A stretch of 64,000 nucleotides of DNA from an uncultured Bacteroidales bacterium (GTDB lineage: Bacteria > Bacteroidota > Bacteroidia > Bacteroidales > UBA932). The notes below the pieces were generated by a model that was not told where the DNA came from, did not search any database, and saw only the letters and a program-made list of their open reading frames with translations. The DNA is taken from contig ONJB01000004.1 in assembly GCA_900318015.1 (NCBI GenBank), positions 186,001-250,000 of the forward strand, written 5' to 3'. The position numbers were made by a program, and so were the translations under genes. This document shows positions 41,886 to 49,191 of the stretch, piece after piece; within the stretch, counting starts at the first letter, position 1; the number at the start of each line of letters is the position of its first letter.

Positions 41886-43108
41886 TTCTCATCAAGAACA
41901 TCGGCGAACTCGTCGGGATCGTGCCGGCGGGCGTCCTGCGGAAGCAGGGCGCCGAGATGGCGGAGACGGGCGTGCTCCGCGACGCCTGGCTCGCCATCGA
42001 GGACGGCAAGATCGCCGGGTTCGGCCAGATGGCCGATCTGGCGGTTGCTTCGACAGGCTCAGCAACCGCCATCGACGCCCGGGGCGGCATGGTCCTGCCC
42101 GCCTTCTGCGACAGTCATACGCACATCGTGTATGCGGGGAGCCGCGACGGCGAGTTCCTGGACAAGATCAACGGGCTCAGCTACGAGGAGATCGCCGCCC
42201 GCGGAGGCGGCATCCTCAACTCCTCCGACCTGCTGCACGAAACTTCCGAAGACGAGCTCTACGCACAGTCGATAGCCCGCGTCCGCGAGATGATGGGCAA
42301 GGGCACCGGCGCCATCGAGATCAAGAGCGGCTATGGTCTCAACCCCGCGGACGAACTCAAGATGCTGCGCGTCATCCGCCGCATCAAGGAGTCCGTCCCG
42401 GCGCTCGTCCGCGTCACCTTCCTCGGGGCCCATGCCGTCGGCCGCGGCTACACGCACGAGGAATATGTGCAGGTGATGGTCGACATGATGCCGCAGGCGG
42501 CGGAATACGCTGATTTCGTGGACGTTTTCTGCGACGAAGGGTTCTTCACCGTCGAGGATACGGACCGCCTGCTCTCGGCCGGTGCGGCTTGCGGCCTTAG
42601 GCCGAAGATCCACGCCAACGAGCTCGCCGTCAGCGGCGGCGTGCAGGTGGGCGTGAGGCACGGCGCCCTGTCCGTGGACCATCTCGAGCGGACGACGGAC
42701 GTGGAGATCGAAGTCCTGCGGGGCTCGTCGACCATGCCGACGATGCTGCCTGGCTCGTCCTTCTTCCTCGGCATCCCGTTCGGTCGCGCGAAAGAATTCA
42801 TCGGCGCAGGCCTCGGCATCGCCCTCGCATCGGACTACAACCCCGGGTCCTCCCCCTCCGGCGACATGCGCTTCGTAATGGCCCTCGGCTGCATCCGCAT
42901 GCGCCTCACCCCCGTCCAGGCCCTGAACACCGTCACCCTGAACAGCGCCTACGCGATGGGCCTGAGCGACATCACCGGCTCCATCACCCCCGGCAAGCGC
43001 GCCGACCTCCTCCTCACCCGCCCCGGCTGGACCCTCACCAAACTCCCCTACCTCTACCAGACCCCCTTCCTCCGGACAGTCTTCCTGGGCGGCCGGCCGC
43101 TGGAGTAA
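41882..43108 (+). CDS. hutI: Imidazolonepropionase
   Basis: A 408-residue metal-dependent amidohydrolase opening imidazolone propionate to formiminoglutamate. Metal ligands and signature: FCDSHTHIVYAGSRDGEF, IEIKSGYGLNPADELKMLR, FLGAHAVGRGY, KIHANELAVSGG and SDYNPGSSPSGDM. The start overlaps the hutH stop (ATGA). In the N-terminal linker before the metal site it contains a 21-bp palindromic repeat in frame (residues ASTGSAT), also present in the exporter gene at 19.9 kb; the family normally has a short variable loop here. REP element A begins 10 bases after the stop. Confidence 0.95.
   Translation: MILIKNIGELVGIVPAGVLRKQGAEMAETGVLRDAWLAIEDGKIAGFGQMADLAVASTGSATAIDARGGMVLPAFCDSHTHIVYAGSRDGEFLDKINGLSYEEIAARGGGILNSSDLLHETSEDELYAQSIARVREMMGKGTGAIEIKSGYGLNPADELKMLRVIRRIKESVPALVRVTFLGAHAVGRGYTHEEYVQVMVDMMPQAAEYADFVDVFCDEGFFTVEDTDRLLSAGAACGLRPKIHANELAVSGGVQVGVRHGALSVDHLERTTDVEIEVLRGSSTMPTMLPGSSFFLGIPFGRAKEFIGAGLGIALASDYNPGSSPSGDMRFVMALGCIRMRLTPVQALNTVTLNSAYAMGLSDITGSITPGKRADLLLTRPGWTLTKLPYLYQTPFLRTVFLGGRPLE
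42041..42069. repeat. Palindromic repeat embedded in hutI
   Basis: GCGGTTGC and GCAACCGC form an 8-bp inverted repeat around TTCGACAGGCTCA. The inner 21 bases (42047-42067) are identical to 19888-19908 on the other strand, and both are read in the frame A-S-T-G-S-A-T. Confidence 0.8.
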
Positions 43109-43118
43109 CCCCCTCTTG

Positions 43119-43208
43119 GTGCTCGTACAGGTCCACCGAATGGACCCATACAAGCAAAAACGCCCCTAAATGCCCGTACTGGTCCAGGCAATGGACCTGT
43201 ACGGGCAC
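43119..43208 (+). repeat. REP-like double-hairpin element, copy A
   Basis: Copy of a 90-91 bp element. Hairpin 1: GCTCGTACAGGTCC, 7-base loop, GGACCCATACAAGC. Spacer AAAAACGCCCCTAAAT. Hairpin 2: GCCCGTACTGGTCC, loop AGGCAAT, GGACCTGTACGGGC. It starts GTGC and ends GCAC. Located 10 bases after hutI. Confidence 0.9.
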
Positions 43209-43248
43209 TCTGTGCATATTGTGGTATAGCATATTCCAACTTTTTGAC

Positions 43249-43256
43249 TATCTTTG
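43249..43256 (+). promoter_or_regulatory. Candidate -7 element for the TlpA-like gene
   Basis: TATCTTTG, 52 bases before ATG 43309, just downstream of REP copy A. No clear -33 box. Confidence 0.55.
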
Positions 43257-43308
43257 TGTTGTGCGATTATCAAAGATTTATTGTTCAAGCAGATCATTTG
43301 TGGGTATC

Positions 43309-44379
43309 ATGAATAAACGGCTTTTCCCCGGTTTGTGCTGGCTTCTTGCATGCCTTTTTGCATGCCAGTCCCAAGCCGAATACTGCACCGTCAAAGGTAC
43401 CGTCCAAGGTGTCAAAGACGGGGCGGAACTTGTTTTGCAGGACGATTGGAACAAAAACAAGGTCATTTCCACGACGACGGTCGAGAACGGGACCTTCGAG
43501 TTTCATCCCCGCATCTCGACCCCAACCCGCGTGTTCCTGTATGCCACGGTTCCTGAGGATGTCTATGCCAATCCATATGACGGAGGTCAATTGAAGGATT
43601 TCTTCCTGGAGCCCGGTACCATTATCGTCGATGTCCATGCCGAGGATGAGATGGACATGGTCACGGGCGCGTCAGGGACGGTCCTGAACGACGCCTACCG
43701 GAAGATCCAGGCTGCGGATGTGGATGCCCGAGATGCTCTTTGGGAAGAAGCGGTCCGTGATGAACGGACGAATCTCCTGGCTTTGGTATATGCCGACAGA
43801 CATTCCGACGATCTCGACAAGGCATCGGAGATCCTTGACCGTTTGTCCCCGGACTTGGCCAAGAACTATAAGAAAACGATCTCGACCTTGAAAAAAAGGT
43901 GGGTCCTCAGAGCCCAAAGGGCAGAAAGAAGGAAAAAAGCCGCCGAAGAAGCCGTGAGTCTCGTCCATCAGCCGTACATCGACATGGAGTATCCGGATAC
44001 GGACAACGCCCCCGTCCGCCTGAGTTCGGTCGTCAACAATCCCGCAAACCGCTATGTCATCCTGGATTTCTGGGCGACCTGGTGCGCCCCCTGCGTGCAA
44101 TCCATTCCCACGCTGAAGGAGGTTTATGCCAAGTTTCACGACAAGGGTCTGGAAATCTACAGCATCTCCCAGGATTCCAAAGCCAAGGAATGGAAGACCT
44201 TTGTGGCGGAGAATGGAATGACCTGGATCAATGTCTTGGCCCATGGAGGCAAGGTATATAAGGATTACGGCATCCAGTATATCCCGACCGTCTTTCTGAT
44301 CGACTGCAAGACCGGGGAAATTCTGGTCCACGAAGGCCATCCGGACCTTGATGCCATCCTGTCCGAGTTACTTCCGTAA
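43309..44379 (+). CDS. TlpA/ResA-like thioredoxin lipoprotein with DUF4369-type N-terminus
   Basis: A 356-residue lipoprotein (signal MNKRLFPGLCWLLACLFAC). The N-terminal beta domain (about 22-130, CTVKGTVQGVKDGAELVLQ) resembles DUF4369. A charged helical middle (TLKKRWVLRAQRAERRKKAAEE) leads to a thioredoxin fold with the redox motif FWATWCAPCVQSIPTLKEV and cis-Pro region IQYIPTVFLID. It should reduce or rearrange disulfides outside the cytoplasm. It is the first gene of a lower-GC island between REP copies A and B. It may be unrelated functionally to the small membrane proteins that follow. Confidence 0.88.
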   Translation: MNKRLFPGLCWLLACLFACQSQAEYCTVKGTVQGVKDGAELVLQDDWNKNKVISTTTVENGTFEFHPRISTPTRVFLYATVPEDVYANPYDGGQLKDFFLEPGTIIVDVHAEDEMDMVTGASGTVLNDAYRKIQAADVDARDALWEEAVRDERTNLLALVYADRHSDDLDKASEILDRLSPDLAKNYKKTISTLKKRWVLRAQRAERRKKAAEEAVSLVHQPYIDMEYPDTDNAPVRLSSVVNNPANRYVILDFWATWCAPCVQSIPTLKEVYAKFHDKGLEIYSISQDSKAKEWKTFVAENGMTWINVLAHGGKVYKDYGIQYIPTVFLIDCKTGEILVHEGHPDLDAILSELLP

Positions 44380-44459
44380 GTCGTGATCCACTGGATCAAA
44401 GATTATCGTTGCTGCTTCGCCGATGAATCGCAATCGAATCAGGATAAACAATAAGCATC

Positions 44460-44660
44460 ATGAAAAAACCCATAGGTGCCATCGTCATTTATTCAATTGG
44501 AGTGCTTTTCGGCGTGTATTTGCTGATCAGCAGCATCTGCCAGCATGACCGGCCCATTTCCATCATCTTGACAGCTATCCTGCTCCTCATCTTTGCCGCT
44601 CAGTTGTACCTGACCTTGAAAGGGGCTCGCAAGCAGGATGATGAGAGTTGCGAGCGATAA
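44460..44660 (+). CDS. Small two-helix membrane protein (66 aa)
   Basis: A 66-residue protein with two hydrophobic segments, IGAIVIYSIGVLFGVYLLIS (about 5-24) and ISIILTAILLLIFAAQLYL (about 33-51), and a charged tail (KGARKQDDESCER). No family recognised. It starts 80 bases after the TlpA-like gene with no own promoter seen. REP copy B begins 21 bases after its stop. Confidence 0.7.
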   Translation: MKKPIGAIVIYSIGVLFGVYLLISSICQHDRPISIILTAILLLIFAAQLYLTLKGARKQDDESCER

Positions 44661-44681
44661 TTCAATCTCCAAGTCATCCGA

Positions 44682-44772
44682 GTGCTCGTACAGGTCCATC
44701 GACGGGACCCATACAAGCAAAAACACCCCCGAAATGCCCGTACCGATCCATTCCCTGGACCTGTACGGGCAC
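44682..44772 (+). repeat. REP-like double-hairpin element, copy B
   Basis: Hairpin 1: GCTCGTACAGGTCC, loop ATCGACG, GGACCCATACAAGC. Spacer AAAAACACCCCCGAAAT. Hairpin 2: GCCCGTACCGATCC, loop ATTCCCT, GGACCTGTACGGGC. Same orientation as copies A, C and D. Confidence 0.9.
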
Positions 44773-44823
44773 GTGCAGTTCCGCGGAATTCCTCTGACAT
44801 TCAAACAATTCCCACTTTTTTTA

Positions 44824-44831
44824 TATCTTTG
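44824..44831 (+). promoter_or_regulatory. Candidate -7 element for the small-membrane-protein genes
   Basis: TATCTTTG, 65 bases before ATG 44897, 51 bases after REP copy B. The sequence ahead (CACTTTTTTTATATCTTTG) closely resembles the one after copy A, which suggests duplication of promoter and repeat together. Confidence 0.55.
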
Positions 44832-44896
44832 TGCGGTAGGACTGTTCGAGGAATAACCTCACAGCGAAAATATCTAAAGTTTAACGGATTGGACAT

Positions 44897-45049
44897 ATGG
44901 CAACTTGGAAGATTATTGTCAATTCTTTCCTGATTCTGGTGATTCTGGCCGCATCGATTGCCGTTATCGCTGACTATCGGAAGCATAAGGATGATGAAAA
45001 CATCTCACCCTGGTTACTTTTTGTCCATGTTGTCAGATTCTTCTCGTGA
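44897..45049 (+). CDS. Single-helix membrane microprotein (50 aa)
   Basis: A 50-residue reading frame, MATWKIIVNSFLILVILAAS continuing IAVIADYRKHKDDEN and ending VRFFS. One membrane helix at residues 5-25 with a charged tail. The TGA stop shares its last base with the ATG of the next gene (TGATG), strong support that it is translated. No family recognised. Confidence 0.65.
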   Translation: MATWKIIVNSFLILVILAASIAVIADYRKHKDDENISPWLLFVHVVRFFS

Positions 45050-45474
45050 TGGACTACTACACCTATACCAAACCCAAGCTGTGGGCCAATGTGATTTGCG
45101 CCGCCCTGCTTTATGTCTTGTTCGCCTATGAACTCCATAGCCGTTTGACGGGTCATTCTAAAGGCATCGGTTACCTGCTGTTCTTAATACTTGCTGTGAA
45201 CTGCACGTTCCGGGTGTTTGCCTATGCGAAGCTGAAGCGATTGGAGAAGAGTATCACGGACGAACGGCAATTAATCCATGCCGAGCGTCGCCAAGGCCTC
45301 ATCATCACCCTCTTCAGCAATGCTACGGCCTTGCTTGGCCTGCTGCTTTTCCTGATTCACTCCATCCTCATCAAAGGTCCGGCCGCCCTCGATATCTTCT
45401 TCCTGTTCTGCGCCGTCTGTTTCGGCGGGATTCTGATCCTGACCATCCAGAACCTCAGGCGGCTGGACAAATAA
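45049..45474 (+). CDS. Four-helix membrane protein of unknown function
   Basis: A 141-residue protein with four hydrophobic segments: VICAALLYVLFAYEL, GIGYLLFLILAVNCTF, LIITLFSNATALLGLLLFLI and LDIFFLFCAVCFGGILIL. A cytoplasmic charged loop between helices 2 and 3 reads KLKRLEKSITDERQLIHAERR. The ATG at 45049 overlaps the stop of the 50-residue gene; a GTG one codon earlier is less likely. No family recognised. Co-translated with its neighbour. Confidence 0.7.
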   Translation: MDYYTYTKPKLWANVICAALLYVLFAYELHSRLTGHSKGIGYLLFLILAVNCTFRVFAYAKLKRLEKSITDERQLIHAERRQGLIITLFSNATALLGLLLFLIHSILIKGPAALDIFFLFCAVCFGGILILTIQNLRRLDK

Positions 45475-45497
45475 AGAACAGCAATCAAAGATTTCTT

Positions 45498-45680
45498 ATG
45501 AAACCGAAGGTAAAGAAAACCATCCAGATCGTCTTGGGGAGCGTGTTTTTACTCTCCATTTTTGCATATCTGATCCTGGGCAAGGAATGGGCGAAATTAC
45601 CCTTTTCCCTATCATTGTGCCTTGTCTGTCTCTATAACCTGTTTTTCAACAACCCCGCTTCGGGCGCGAAGAAAGAGTAA
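45498..45680 (+). CDS. Small two-helix membrane protein (60 aa)
   Basis: MKPKVKKTIQIVLGSVFLLS opens a basic N-terminus and first helix, and LPFSLSLCLVCLYNLFF is the second; it ends in NPASGAKKE. Same size class and layout as the genes at 44460 and 45737. Starts 23 bases after the four-helix gene. No family recognised. Confidence 0.68.
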   Translation: MKPKVKKTIQIVLGSVFLLSIFAYLILGKEWAKLPFSLSLCLVCLYNLFFNNPASGAKKE

Positions 45681-45736
45681 GGCTAGATCAGTAGATTCAC
45701 ATCTTGTCGGTCAAGTCAAAGTTTACACAGGAACCT

Positions 45737-45919
45737 ATGGAAAACGATAAGCAACTGAAAGTAGGATTGATTATCGCACTCGTCTTTGCCCTTTTCTTTG
45801 CGGGTATGCTGGGCTATTTCATCGCAGTCAAGAATCTGTGGATGTGTATAGTCTCGGGGCTCATGGTCATTTCATCCTGCACCAGGAGTATTCAACTGTT
45901 TAAGAGGATCAAAGAATAA
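45737..45919 (+). CDS. Small two-helix membrane protein (60 aa)
   Basis: Start ATG 45737 (MENDKQLKVG) gives 60 residues with helices VGLIIALVFALFFAGMLGYF and LWMCIVSGLMVISSCT and a basic tail (FKRIKE). An earlier Met at 45704 would add a polar stretch with no support. It has the same length and topology as the preceding gene, with no obvious sequence identity. Followed by the CPBP protease gene after 27 bases. Confidence 0.68.
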   Translation: MENDKQLKVGLIIALVFALFFAGMLGYFIAVKNLWMCIVSGLMVISSCTRSIQLFKRIKE

Positions 45920-45946
45920 GGTTAGGGAACCCAACACCGTCGAACC

Positions 45947-46759
45947 ATGTGGAAAGCCATCAAATACATCCTCATCTATTTGGCATTTCAAGTGCTTGGC
46001 GTGGTGATCGTCATGATTCCGTGTCATATCCTGGACGCGGATGAAGCCGTGATGCTCGTCAGCGCCCTGGCCGTTGCGAACCTGCTTTTCTGCCTATACA
46101 TTTCCCGGAAAGACAGAATACGTCTCGACAAACAGTCCTTCACAATACGCCCTTGGACCATGCTCCTGCTCACGATCCTCGCCGTTTTCTTTTTCATCCT
46201 GCCGGAGGTGGAACTGATTGAACGGCTGGACCTGCCCAACAACCTGGGAGACGAACTCGATGATGTGGGCGGCACGGTCCTGGGGCTGATTTCGATCGGA
46301 ATCTTAGGCCCGATTGCGGAAGAACTGCTGTTCCGGGGCGCCGTACTCGGCTCGCTGCTGGAGTGGAAGCCGATCCGGTCGATGCCCTGGATCGCCATTG
46401 TGCTTTCCGCGGCCATCTTCGGTCTCGTCCACATGAACCCGGCGCAGATGCCCGGTGCCATCGCAATCGGCCTGCTCTACGGCTGGCTTGTCTACCGGAC
46501 CGGCAGTCTGCTCCCCGGCATTATCGGCCATATCTTCAACAACTCTCTGGCCTGCATTCTCGAAATGTTCCCGGAGGAGGAAGGCAGTCCCGAAACGGTC
46601 GCCGAAATGTTCGACTCCCCCTTCCTGGAATTCCTCGCCGTCGCCGGATCGCTCTTCATCTGCATCGTCGTCGTCAAAGCCATTGTCCGTCAGGTCAATG
46701 AGCATTACATCCCCCAAGAGCCGGACCTGGTTGCCGATGACCTGTCCGGTCAACAGTAA
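45947..46759 (+). CDS. CPBP (CAAX/Abi) family intramembrane metalloprotease
   Basis: A 270-residue polytopic membrane protein, about eight helices. CPBP motifs: IAEELLFRGAVLGSL (Glu-Glu and Arg), SAAIFGLVHMNP (His) and GIIGHIFNNSLACI (second His and Asn), forming the expected metal/catalytic set. Family members process prenylated or small membrane peptides and occur as self-immunity factors next to bacteriocin genes. Directly behind four to five tiny membrane proteins, which makes those candidate substrates or partners; this is inference. Confidence 0.88.
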   Translation: MWKAIKYILIYLAFQVLGVVIVMIPCHILDADEAVMLVSALAVANLLFCLYISRKDRIRLDKQSFTIRPWTMLLLTILAVFFFILPEVELIERLDLPNNLGDELDDVGGTVLGLISIGILGPIAEELLFRGAVLGSLLEWKPIRSMPWIAIVLSAAIFGLVHMNPAQMPGAIAIGLLYGWLVYRTGSLLPGIIGHIFNNSLACILEMFPEEEGSPETVAEMFDSPFLEFLAVAGSLFICIVVVKAIVRQVNEHYIPQEPDLVADDLSGQQ

Positions 46760-46772
46760 TTACGATAGAATT

Positions 46773-47005
46773 ATGACAGCAACCCGTTTGCTTTGTTTCC
46801 GCCATCCTGCTCCCCACGCTGCTGGCCTGTTCCCATTCCAATGAGAGAGGGAGAACGATCCGGACAACGACAGGACGGTCCATTTCAGCGGCACTGTCGA
46901 GAATCTGTCCCCCAGGGATGTGAGAATCGCCCTGGCAGGAACGGACGTGTCATCAAGGTCGATCCCACCCGCGAAGAAATCGAGGCCGCCCTGTCCGGCC
47001 TGTGA
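46773..47005 (+). pseudogene. Decayed small lipoprotein gene
   Basis: Pieces of a lipoprotein are spread over three frames. The start is MTATRLL, then (frame +1) ILLPTLLACSHSNER with a clean lipobox, then (original frame) ENDPDNDRTVHFSGTVENLS up to RIALAGT, then (third frame) VIKVDPTREEIEAALSGL before TGA at 47005. At least three small indels are needed to rebuild it. No family recognised. It is either a decayed gene or a stretch of poor consensus. The remaining 48 bases to the next gene hold nothing notable. Confidence 0.55.
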
Positions 47006-47053
47006 CCACCGGTCAAATCAAGAACTGATTCAATAACCAATCATTTGCCTATC

Positions 47054-47281
47054 ATGAAATTGAAAATGACTGACGACTTCAAGAAGGCTTCCAAAGGAAT
47101 GGTCTTCTATGCGATTACTTCCATCGTCGTATTCCCCATCATTCATCTGATCAAGGGTGACTTCGACTGGGGCGACACGCTGATCAATGCCGGTCTCATG
47201 ATTCTGATCTGCCTCGTCCTGGGCGTCTTTTTCTACTTCGGCATGCAAGTTCCGGAGAAAAACGACCAATCCCAAGAGTAG
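47054..47281 (+). CDS. Small two-helix membrane protein (75 aa)
   Basis: Start ATG 47054 (MKLKMTDDFKKASKG). Two hydrophobic segments, MVFYAITSIVVFPIIHLI and LINAGLMILICLVLGVFFYFG, with the acidic loop KGDFDWGD between, and a polar tail. The TAG stop directly abuts the ATG of the next gene, so the two are co-translated. No family recognised; it fits the series of tiny membrane proteins upstream. Confidence 0.7.
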   Translation: MKLKMTDDFKKASKGMVFYAITSIVVFPIIHLIKGDFDWGDTLINAGLMILICLVLGVFFYFGMQVPEKNDQSQE

Positions 47282-48169
47282 ATGCGACTTAGATCCTTCC
47301 TTTTCACCCTGTGCCTGACGGTGCTGGCGGCGTGCGGGCCGATGGCGCGTACCGCGCGGCAGGAGGCCGCGGGCCCCGCGCAGGAGGCGACCGCCGCGAC
47401 CGCCGACTGGGTATGGACCTACAGCCAGGCCCATCCGGACGGGTTCACCGTGGACATTCGCGATCGGAAGGCACCCACGGAAGGGATTTCCGTCGCGTAC
47501 GCGGCGACGCAGGACAAGCATTCGAAGGAGGACCTCGGGGATGTGGTTTCCCATGCGCTGGCGCACGACGGCTATGTGGGCGGTTGGTGGAACAGCGAGG
47601 ACAGCCTGTATTATTTCGACAGCGTCCGGATCCTCCCGGAGAGCGCCGCCGGCGAGGCCGTCTCCTTCGCCCTTGAGAATGAGCAGCTTGCCTTCTTTGT
47701 GCTGTCCACGGGCGAGGAAGTCCGCATTGACAATGTCATCCATCCGCACGAGTACGAGCCCACGGACCTCCGCGGCTGGACCACCGTCTTCCTGGCCGGC
47801 ACCATCGACAATGGCCATAGCGAGGACTGGCAGCAGACGGTCGCCGCGAAGCTCGCCGGGCGGGATCGACGGTACCTGCTCTACAACCCCCGCCAGGAAG
47901 AATGGCATCCCGAGCGCGAGGGCGAGATGTATCAGGTCCATTGGGAACTCGAGCACATGGAAAAGGCCGATCACATCCTGATGGTCTTCCTCCCGGGCAG
48001 CCAGTCCCCCATCACCCTCCTCGAACTCGGCCTCCACGCCCGCAGCGGAAAACTCCTCGTCGTCTGCACCCCCAGCTTCTACCGCTACGACAACGTCCGC
48101 CTCACCTGCGACCGCTACGGCGTCCCCGTCTATGGGTCGCTGGAGGAGGCTATCGAGGCGCTGCCGTAG
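47282..48169 (+). CDS. Lipoprotein with a nucleoside 2-deoxyribosyltransferase-like domain
   Basis: A 295-residue protein. A lipoprotein signal (LTVLAAC) is followed by a domain of about 90 residues (FTVDIRDRKAPTEGISVAYAATQ, HDGYVGGWWNSEDSLYYFDSVRI). The C-terminal half resembles nucleoside 2-deoxyribosyltransferase-like proteins: TTVFLAGTIDNG, YNPRQEEW, HILMVFLPGSQSPITLLELGLHA (acidic residue in LLELG) and VVCTPSFYRYDNV. Cytoplasmic relatives lack a signal, so export is unusual. GC is high again from here on. REP copy C starts 16 bases after the stop. Confidence 0.7.
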   Translation: MRLRSFLFTLCLTVLAACGPMARTARQEAAGPAQEATAATADWVWTYSQAHPDGFTVDIRDRKAPTEGISVAYAATQDKHSKEDLGDVVSHALAHDGYVGGWWNSEDSLYYFDSVRILPESAAGEAVSFALENEQLAFFVLSTGEEVRIDNVIHPHEYEPTDLRGWTTVFLAGTIDNGHSEDWQQTVAAKLAGRDRRYLLYNPRQEEWHPEREGEMYQVHWELEHMEKADHILMVFLPGSQSPITLLELGLHARSGKLLVVCTPSFYRYDNVRLTCDRYGVPVYGSLEEAIEALP

Positions 48170-48185
48170 CAGGTTACCGACTCAG

Positions 48186-48276
48186 GTGCTCGTACAGGTC
48201 CATGGGCGGGACCTATACAAGCGAAAACACCCCTATAATGCTCGTACAGGTCCATGAGCGGGACCTGTACGAGCAC
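48186..48276 (+). repeat. REP-like double-hairpin element, copy C
   Basis: Hairpin 1: GCTCGTACAGGTCC, loop ATGGGCG, GGACCTATACAAGC. Spacer GAAAACACCCCTATAAT. Hairpin 2: GCTCGTACAGGTCC, loop ATGAGCG, GGACCTGTACGAGC, a perfect 14-bp stem. It lies 24 bases downstream of the transposase gene stop, on its 3' side. Confidence 0.92.
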
Positions 48277-48300
48277 TGAGACCTTCGCGGATGCGAGATT

Positions 48301-49170
48301 TCAAACGCTGTCCATCATCCGGGCGGCTGCTTCATAGGTGAGGCCGGTCACGCGGGCAATTTGATGGACATTGGAGCAGAAACGCCGTTGGATCTGGCGG
48401 AGGGACTCTATCTGCTCCGCAGGAGTCAGTTCCTCGAAACTCTGCTTTCCAAACAGGCTCCGGTAGAGGTCCGGCAGGGCCGTCAGGATGACCTGGTCCC
48501 TGAAGGCAGGATGGTGGTCATCGGCATTCTCGATCTTCCGTTTGGCCTTGGAGGAGTTCACCAGGAAATAGTTCATCCGGCTGGCACGGCGATAGCAACC
48601 CTCCACAAACCCCACAGCCACATACGATTCGGGAAGGACATACCCTTCCTCGGAGACCAGCCAATCGGCAGGAAAACCCTCTTTGCAGCAATGAAGCAGC
48701 CGGATCCGGGCCCGCTTCGACAGGCTCCCCAGAGGCTTCCCGGACCGTTTGGACGCATTGAAGAACACCGGACCCGTCCCCCACGGATACTGCGATGGAT
48801 GCGAGCAGATGTTCGCCGCCACACTGTTCATCTGCGTGTAGGCAATCGCCCTCTCCAACCCCTCGTTCAGCGTAGACACCTCTTCGATGGTGACCTTGTT
48901 CCGACGAAGGAATTCAGCAGTGCCGTACTTGTGGTTCAGATACTTGGAATGACGGCTTTTGATACCGTCGATGAAAGCCTTGACATCCGCCCATCTTCCC
49001 TGGACGACAAAATGAAGATGATTGGACATCAGAATGAATGCAAGAACCGTCACTTTGGATTGATACGCCTGGATGGCTACGAAATTCATCCCGGCCCGGA
49101 AATCGTTCTCGTCCCGAAACCAAAGCCCCTCTTTCAGATGTTCCGTCGTGACCAGATAATATTTTCTCAT
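48301..49170 (-). CDS. REP-associated tyrosine transposase (RAYT, Y1/HUH family)
   Basis: A 289-residue single-strand DNA transposase of the Y1 type related to IS200/IS605 TnpA. HUH motif His51-Leu-His53 in LMSNHLHFVVQG, the fold start YYLVTTEHLKEGLWF, and a candidate nucleophile Tyr77 (or Tyr82) in IKSRHSKYLNHKYG. The Y1 domain ends near residue 135. About 150 more residues follow, ending in LTPAEQIESLRQIQRR and a helix-turn-helix-like segment IARVTGLTYEAAARMM, which may bind DNA. ATG 49170 was preferred to TTG 49179. REP copies C and D flank it in the same orientation, 24 and 94 bases away. No insertion-sequence ends or target duplications are seen. Confidence 0.9.
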   Translation of the reverse strand: MRKYYLVTTEHLKEGLWFRDENDFRAGMNFVAIQAYQSKVTVLAFILMSNHLHFVVQGRWADVKAFIDGIKSRHSKYLNHKYGTAEFLRRNKVTIEEVSTLNEGLERAIAYTQMNSVAANICSHPSQYPWGTGPVFFNASKRSGKPLGSLSKRARIRLLHCCKEGFPADWLVSEEGYVLPESYVAVGFVEGCYRRASRMNYFLVNSSKAKRKIENADDHHPAFRDQVILTALPDLYRSLFGKQSFEELTPAEQIESLRQIQRRFCSNVHQIARVTGLTYEAAARMMDSV

Positions 49171-49191
49171 ACGCCTCAAAATCTATCTCCA

